Of a DNA stretch of 53,758 bases, positions 50,951 through 53,758 are shown piece by piece (position 1 is the stretch's first letter; each line of letters starts with the position of its first letter). Where the stretch lies: NCBI GenBank assembly GCA_943330745.2, contig CALQIX020000002.1, positions 90,909 to 144,666 of the forward strand, given 5' to 3'. The stretch comes from Lishizhenia tianjinensis. GTDB taxonomy: Bacteria; Bacteroidota; Bacteroidia; Flavobacteriales_D; Crocinitomicaceae. The notes under the pieces are model-generated. The model was not told the origin of the DNA, ran no database searches, and worked only from the letters and a program-made list of their open reading frames with translations. The translations under genes were made by a program, and so were the position numbers.

Positions 50951-53758
50951 ATGTTATTTCGTTTTTTTATTTCCATAGGCCTTTTATTTTCATTTTCTGT
51001 AAGTTTTGGTCAAACATTTACTTTTAATTTTACAGGCGCGCAACAACAATGGACGGTTCCTGCTGGAGTAAATAGTGTTACGTTTACTGTTGCCGGAGCA
51101 AAAGGCGGTGGCAGCAATGGCGGTAATGGAGCAATAATTACGAAAACGTGTTATTCAGTGACTCCGGGTCAAATTCTGTATATTAGAGTAGGTGGAATGG
51201 GAACTCAAGGAAATCTTTCTGGAGGTTGGAATGGTGGTGGAAATGGATATGCTTCAAATGGTTCCGCAGCCTATAGTTCATGGGGTGGCGGAGGCGCTAG
51301 TGATATCCGTATTGGAGGAACAGCATTGGCAAATCGAGTAATAGTTGGTGCAGGAGGAGGCGGAAGAAGCGGTGGATCCGGTCCTGTTTGTGGCGGTGCT
51401 GCCAATTGCAATAATGGTGCTGCAGGATGTGCAACATTTGGTGCAGGCGGTGGCGGAGGTACACAAACTGCAGGCGGTGGCGGTGGCGCTCCTTGGGCGG
51501 GAACACCTCCCGGTGGTCAAGCAGGTTCTTTAGGACAAGGGGGTAATGGCGGTTTGTGGCAAACTGCATCTGGCGGTGGTGGAGGCGGCGGCTTATATGG
51601 CGGTGGCGGTGGTGGAAATGATGGATGTTGTACGGGTGGAAACGGAGGTGGTGGCGGTGGCGCTGGTTCTTCGTTGGTTCCTGCCGGTGGGACTTGCGTT
51701 GCGGGTGGAAATGCCAACAATGGGTACGTTACCATTACCGTTTCAACAATAGCAGGTGTAACAGCTTCAAATACTGGCCCTTACTGTCCAGGACAAACAA
51801 TTCAGTTAAATTCAGCGGGTGGTGGCACTTACAGTTGGACTGGACCGAATGGATTTACGTCCACTCTTCAAAATCCTACCATTCCCAATTTAACAGCAGC
51901 TAATATTGGCACTTACACAGTTGTTGTAAATAGTGGAGGTTGTTCAGCTTCTGCAACAACAACAATTGTTTTAAATACTGGACCAACCGTTACCTTGACT
52001 CCTACAACCGCGGCATGCGCTTCAGCAACCAATGGTTCTATTAATGTCGTTTCTACTGGTTCTACGCCTGGTTATAATGTTTCTTGGACTGGGCCCTCAA
52101 CTGGAAATCCAGCCGGTACCGAGATTGCTTCTTCGGGTGGTTCCTATGTAATTCCTTCATTAGGAGTTGGAACTTACACGGTAACCGTGGCTTCCGCCAA
52201 TGGATGTAATACGATTACCACCACCACAATTACAGCTAATGCGGGTGTAACTGGTAGTGCAACTTTTGTTTCTCCTCTATGTGCCGGTTCATCTAACGGA
52301 AATGCTACAGTTTCTGCCTCAAATGGGGTGGCACCATATCAAATAAGCTGGACAGGAACAAGTACAGGAAATCCTGCTGGCGATGAAATTTCAAGCGCTA
52401 ATGGAACTTATCTTATTTCGAATTTGTTGGCAGGAAATTATTCCATTACAATAACGGATGCGGTAGGTTGTTTTTATACTTTTCCGTTGACAATTTCACA
52501 ACCGGCGATTTTAACTGCATCAGCGTTAAATACTTCCACTTTATGTAACGGTAGTTCTAACGGAACTGTAACCGGAACAGCAACCGGAGGGACTTCTCCG
52601 TACGACATGAGTTGGACAGGACCAAACACCGGCAATCCGGCAGGTACAGAAATTAATGCCAGTGGAGGTTCATACACGGTAAATGGTGCGCCTTCAGGAG
52701 CCTATACCTTGACAATGACCGATGCCAATGGTTGTACTGCAATAACAACAACAAATTTAGCTCAGCCTTTGCCTTTGAGTGCTTCAACAACAAATACTCC
52801 TGCGTTGTGTAACGGAAGTGCAGACGGAACAATAACGGTTACAGCAACTGATGGCACCGCTGGTTATAATGTTTCTTGGACTGGCCCAGTAAATGGTGAT
52901 CCAGCTGGTACAGAAATAGCTACGAGCGGAGGAAATTATACGATTACAGGTGTGTCTAATGGTTCATATACAATTACAATCACGGATTTAAATGGATGTA
53001 CTACCACAACTACAAGTACAATAACGCAACCCGTTTCCTTAACCGCGAGCGCAACAAATACGGCTGCTCTGTGTAACGGAAGTGCTGATGGTACAATAAC
53101 GGTGACATCCACAAATGGAACTCCGGCATACAACGTGAGTTGGGCGGGACCAGTAAATGGTGATCCAGCAGGCACAGAAATAGGAACAAGTGGAGGTAAT
53201 TACACAATTACGGGAGCTTCAGCCGGAACTTACACGATAACTGTGACAGATTTGAATGGCTGTACGGCCACGGCCACATCAACAATTACTGAACCTGTAT
53301 TATTAACTGCGACAGCGACCAATACCTCAGTTTTGTGTAATGGAGGAACTACGGGGAGTGTTTCAGCTACTGCAACAGATGGTACAGCACCTTACAACAT
53401 GAGTTGGGCAGGACCGGTTACAGGAGACCCGGCAGGAACAGAAATAGCTATATCGGGAGGAAATTACTCCGTAAATAATGCGCCAGCAGGTTTATATACC
53501 ATAACCATCACGGATGCGAATGGCTGTGTAACAACAACAACAACAACAATAATAGAACCCGTACTTTTAACAGCCACATCAGCAAATACTGGCGCATTAT
53601 GCAATGGTAGTTCTGATGGAACTGTAACTGGAACAGCAACCGGAGGGACTTCTCCGTACGACATGAGTTGGACAGGACCAAACACCGGCAATCCGGCAGG
53701 TACAGAAATTAATGCCAGTGGAGGTTCATACACGGTAAATGGTGCGCCTTCAGGAGCC
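50951..53758 (+). CDS. Giant secreted adhesin-like protein: glycine-rich domain plus SprB-type repeats (3' end outside window)
   Basis: A frame open from the ATG at 50951 to the last base: 936 codons without a stop. A signal peptide (~1-23, ending FSFSVSFGQ) leads into a beta-strand start (TFTFNFTGAQQQWTVPAGV) and a very glycine-rich region (~48-257) with cysteine pairs. This is like the glycine-rich (ALK/LTK-type) domain of bacterial surface proteins. An Ig-like domain follows (~258-344; YCPGQTIQLNSAGGGTYSW), then 88-residue SprB-type repeats from residue 345. SprB of Flavobacterium johnsoniae is the giant T9SS-exported gliding adhesin. A C-terminal T9SS domain is expected beyond the edge but cannot be seen. 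Surface adhesion or gliding is the likely role. Confidence 0.85.
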   Translation, partial: MLFRFFISIGLLFSFSVSFGQTFTFNFTGAQQQWTVPAGVNSVTFTVAGAKGGGSNGGNGAIITKTCYSVTPGQILYIRVGGMGTQGNLSGGWNGGGNGYASNGSAAYSSWGGGGASDIRIGGTALANRVIVGAGGGGRSGGSGPVCGGAANCNNGAAGCATFGAGGGGGTQTAGGGGGAPWAGTPPGGQAGSLGQGGNGGLWQTASGGGGGGGLYGGGGGGNDGCCTGGNGGGGGGAGSSLVPAGGTCVAGGNANNGYVTITVSTIAGVTASNTGPYCPGQTIQLNSAGGGTYSWTGPNGFTSTLQNPTIPNLTAANIGTYTVVVNSGGCSASATTTIVLNTGPTVTLTPTTAACASATNGSINVVSTGSTPGYNVSWTGPSTGNPAGTEIASSGGSYVIPSLGVGTYTVTVASANGCNTITTTTITANAGVTGSATFVSPLCAGSSNGNATVSASNGVAPYQISWTGTSTGNPAGDEISSANGTYLISNLLAGNYSITITDAVGCFYTFPLTISQPAILTASALNTSTLCNGSSNGTVTGTATGGTSPYDMSWTGPNTGNPAGTEINASGGSYTVNGAPSGAYTLTMTDANGCTAITTTNLAQPLPLSASTTNTPALCNGSADGTITVTATDGTAGYNVSWTGPVNGDPAGTEIATSGGNYTITGVSNGSYTITITDLNGCTTTTTSTITQPVSLTASATNTAALCNGSADGTITVTSTNGTPAYNVSWAGPVNGDPAGTEIGTSGGNYTITGASAGTYTITVTDLNGCTATATSTITEPVLLTATATNTSVLCNGGTTGSVSATATDGTAPYNMSWAGPVTGDPAGTEIAISGGNYSVNNAPAGLYTITITDANGCVTTTTTTIIEPVLLTATSANTGALCNGSSDGTVTGTATGGTSPYDMSWTGPNTGNPAGTEINASGGSYTVNGAPSGA
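51983..53758 (+). repeat. Tandem 264-bp (88-residue) SprB-type repeats, six full and one cut
   Basis: Units start at 51983, 52247, 52511, 52775, 53039, 53303 and 53567, each exactly 264 bases. The shared core is LCNGSxxG...Y.(M/V)SW(T/A)GP..G(N/D)PAGTEI..SGG.Y, then Y(T/S)(I/L)T(I/M)TD.NGC. Units 1-2 are older and more diverged, and units 3-7 are close. Unit 7 repeats unit 3 perfectly over 129 bases (53630-53758 against 52574-52702), up to the last base of the window. Confidence 0.92.

Noticed and set aside
51278..51735. Several minus-strand open frames with Pro- or Thr/Ser/Cys-rich proteins
   Set aside because: They are antisense shadows of the glycine-rich coding region (GGN codons read as Pro, Ala or Thr codons on the other strand), with no starts, signals or conserved features of their own.
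52474..53733. Repeated minus-strand frames of 65-89 codons (two starting with the same peptide)
   Set aside because: They are reverse-strand shadows of the 264-bp SprB-type repeats and recur because the repeats do. They are not a gene family.
51960..53758. Possible CRISPR-like or satellite array
   Set aside because: The 264-base unit is in frame, codes for 88-residue protein repeats and has no short repeat/spacer pattern.

Overview
The window is chromosomal DNA of a Bacteroidota bacterium, most likely a member of the Flavobacteriales (possibly Crocinitomicaceae/Fluviicola-like; this placement is inference). The signs are low GC, many secreted proteins ending in type IX secretion (T9SS) type A sorting domains, SprB-type repeats, YwqK/MORN-like repeat proteins, a Bacteroidota-style Mrp without the usual CxxC, and promoters carrying the Bacteroidota -7 motif TAnnTTTG. 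No tRNA, rRNA, CRISPR array, transposase or phage gene was recognised.

Layout. 1-256: start of a leftward gene cut by the window edge. 410-3896: a compact rightward operon (LysE-type exporter, YwqK-repeat protein, SixA-like phosphatase, outer-membrane-type protein) facing an orphan sensor histidine kinase. 5604-9128: a small membrane protein, a second YwqK-repeat protein, PepD dipeptidase and an alpha/beta hydrolase. 9247-11276: an accessory patch with a small T9SS protein, a collagen-like/DUF1566-like surface protein and a chimeric relic made of a queA-like fragment joined to a second copy of the hydrolase 3' end. 11257-20839: a leftward housekeeping block (alpha/beta hydrolase, dnaK with a clear terminator, polA, gap, NifU-like, mrp, lipoprotein, lptB). 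20982-23043: a T9SS carbohydrate-binding-type protein and a secreted esterase. 23140-27115: succinate dehydrogenase sdhC-sdhA-(small membrane ORF)-sdhB, with an unusually enlarged SdhC. 27236-31073: a T9SS PA-domain protein and dxs.

31119-45274 is the most interesting part: a putative beta-glucan (laminarin-like) utilisation locus without SusC/SusD. It has an MFS sugar transporter, a Nudix/NrtR-family regulator, a triple-repeat secreted protein, a GH16 endo-glucanase, a tightly packed leftward operon (clan GH-A glycosidase, two related outer-membrane beta-barrels, a lipoprotein, a CBM9-like secreted protein) and a GH3 beta-glucosidase. Four spaced inverted repeats of the form TTATTGT-n7-ACAATAA, one of them a perfect 13-bp-arm palindrome, lie in front of the transcription units and are the likely operators of the NrtR-type regulator. 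The implied flow is: GH16 cuts the polymer outside, the barrels and lipoproteins bind and import oligosaccharides, the clan GH-A enzyme and GH3 trim them, and the MFS carrier takes the sugar into the cytoplasm.

45346-49520: an aldehyde dehydrogenase, S9 peptidase and GNAT acetyltransferase packed head to tail. 49588-50667: a Fic protein fused to an XRE-type helix-turn-helix domain. 50951-53758: the first 936 codons of a giant secreted adhesin-like protein (glycine-rich domain, Ig-like domain, 88-residue SprB-type repeats) that runs off the right edge exactly inside a 129-nt perfect repeat.
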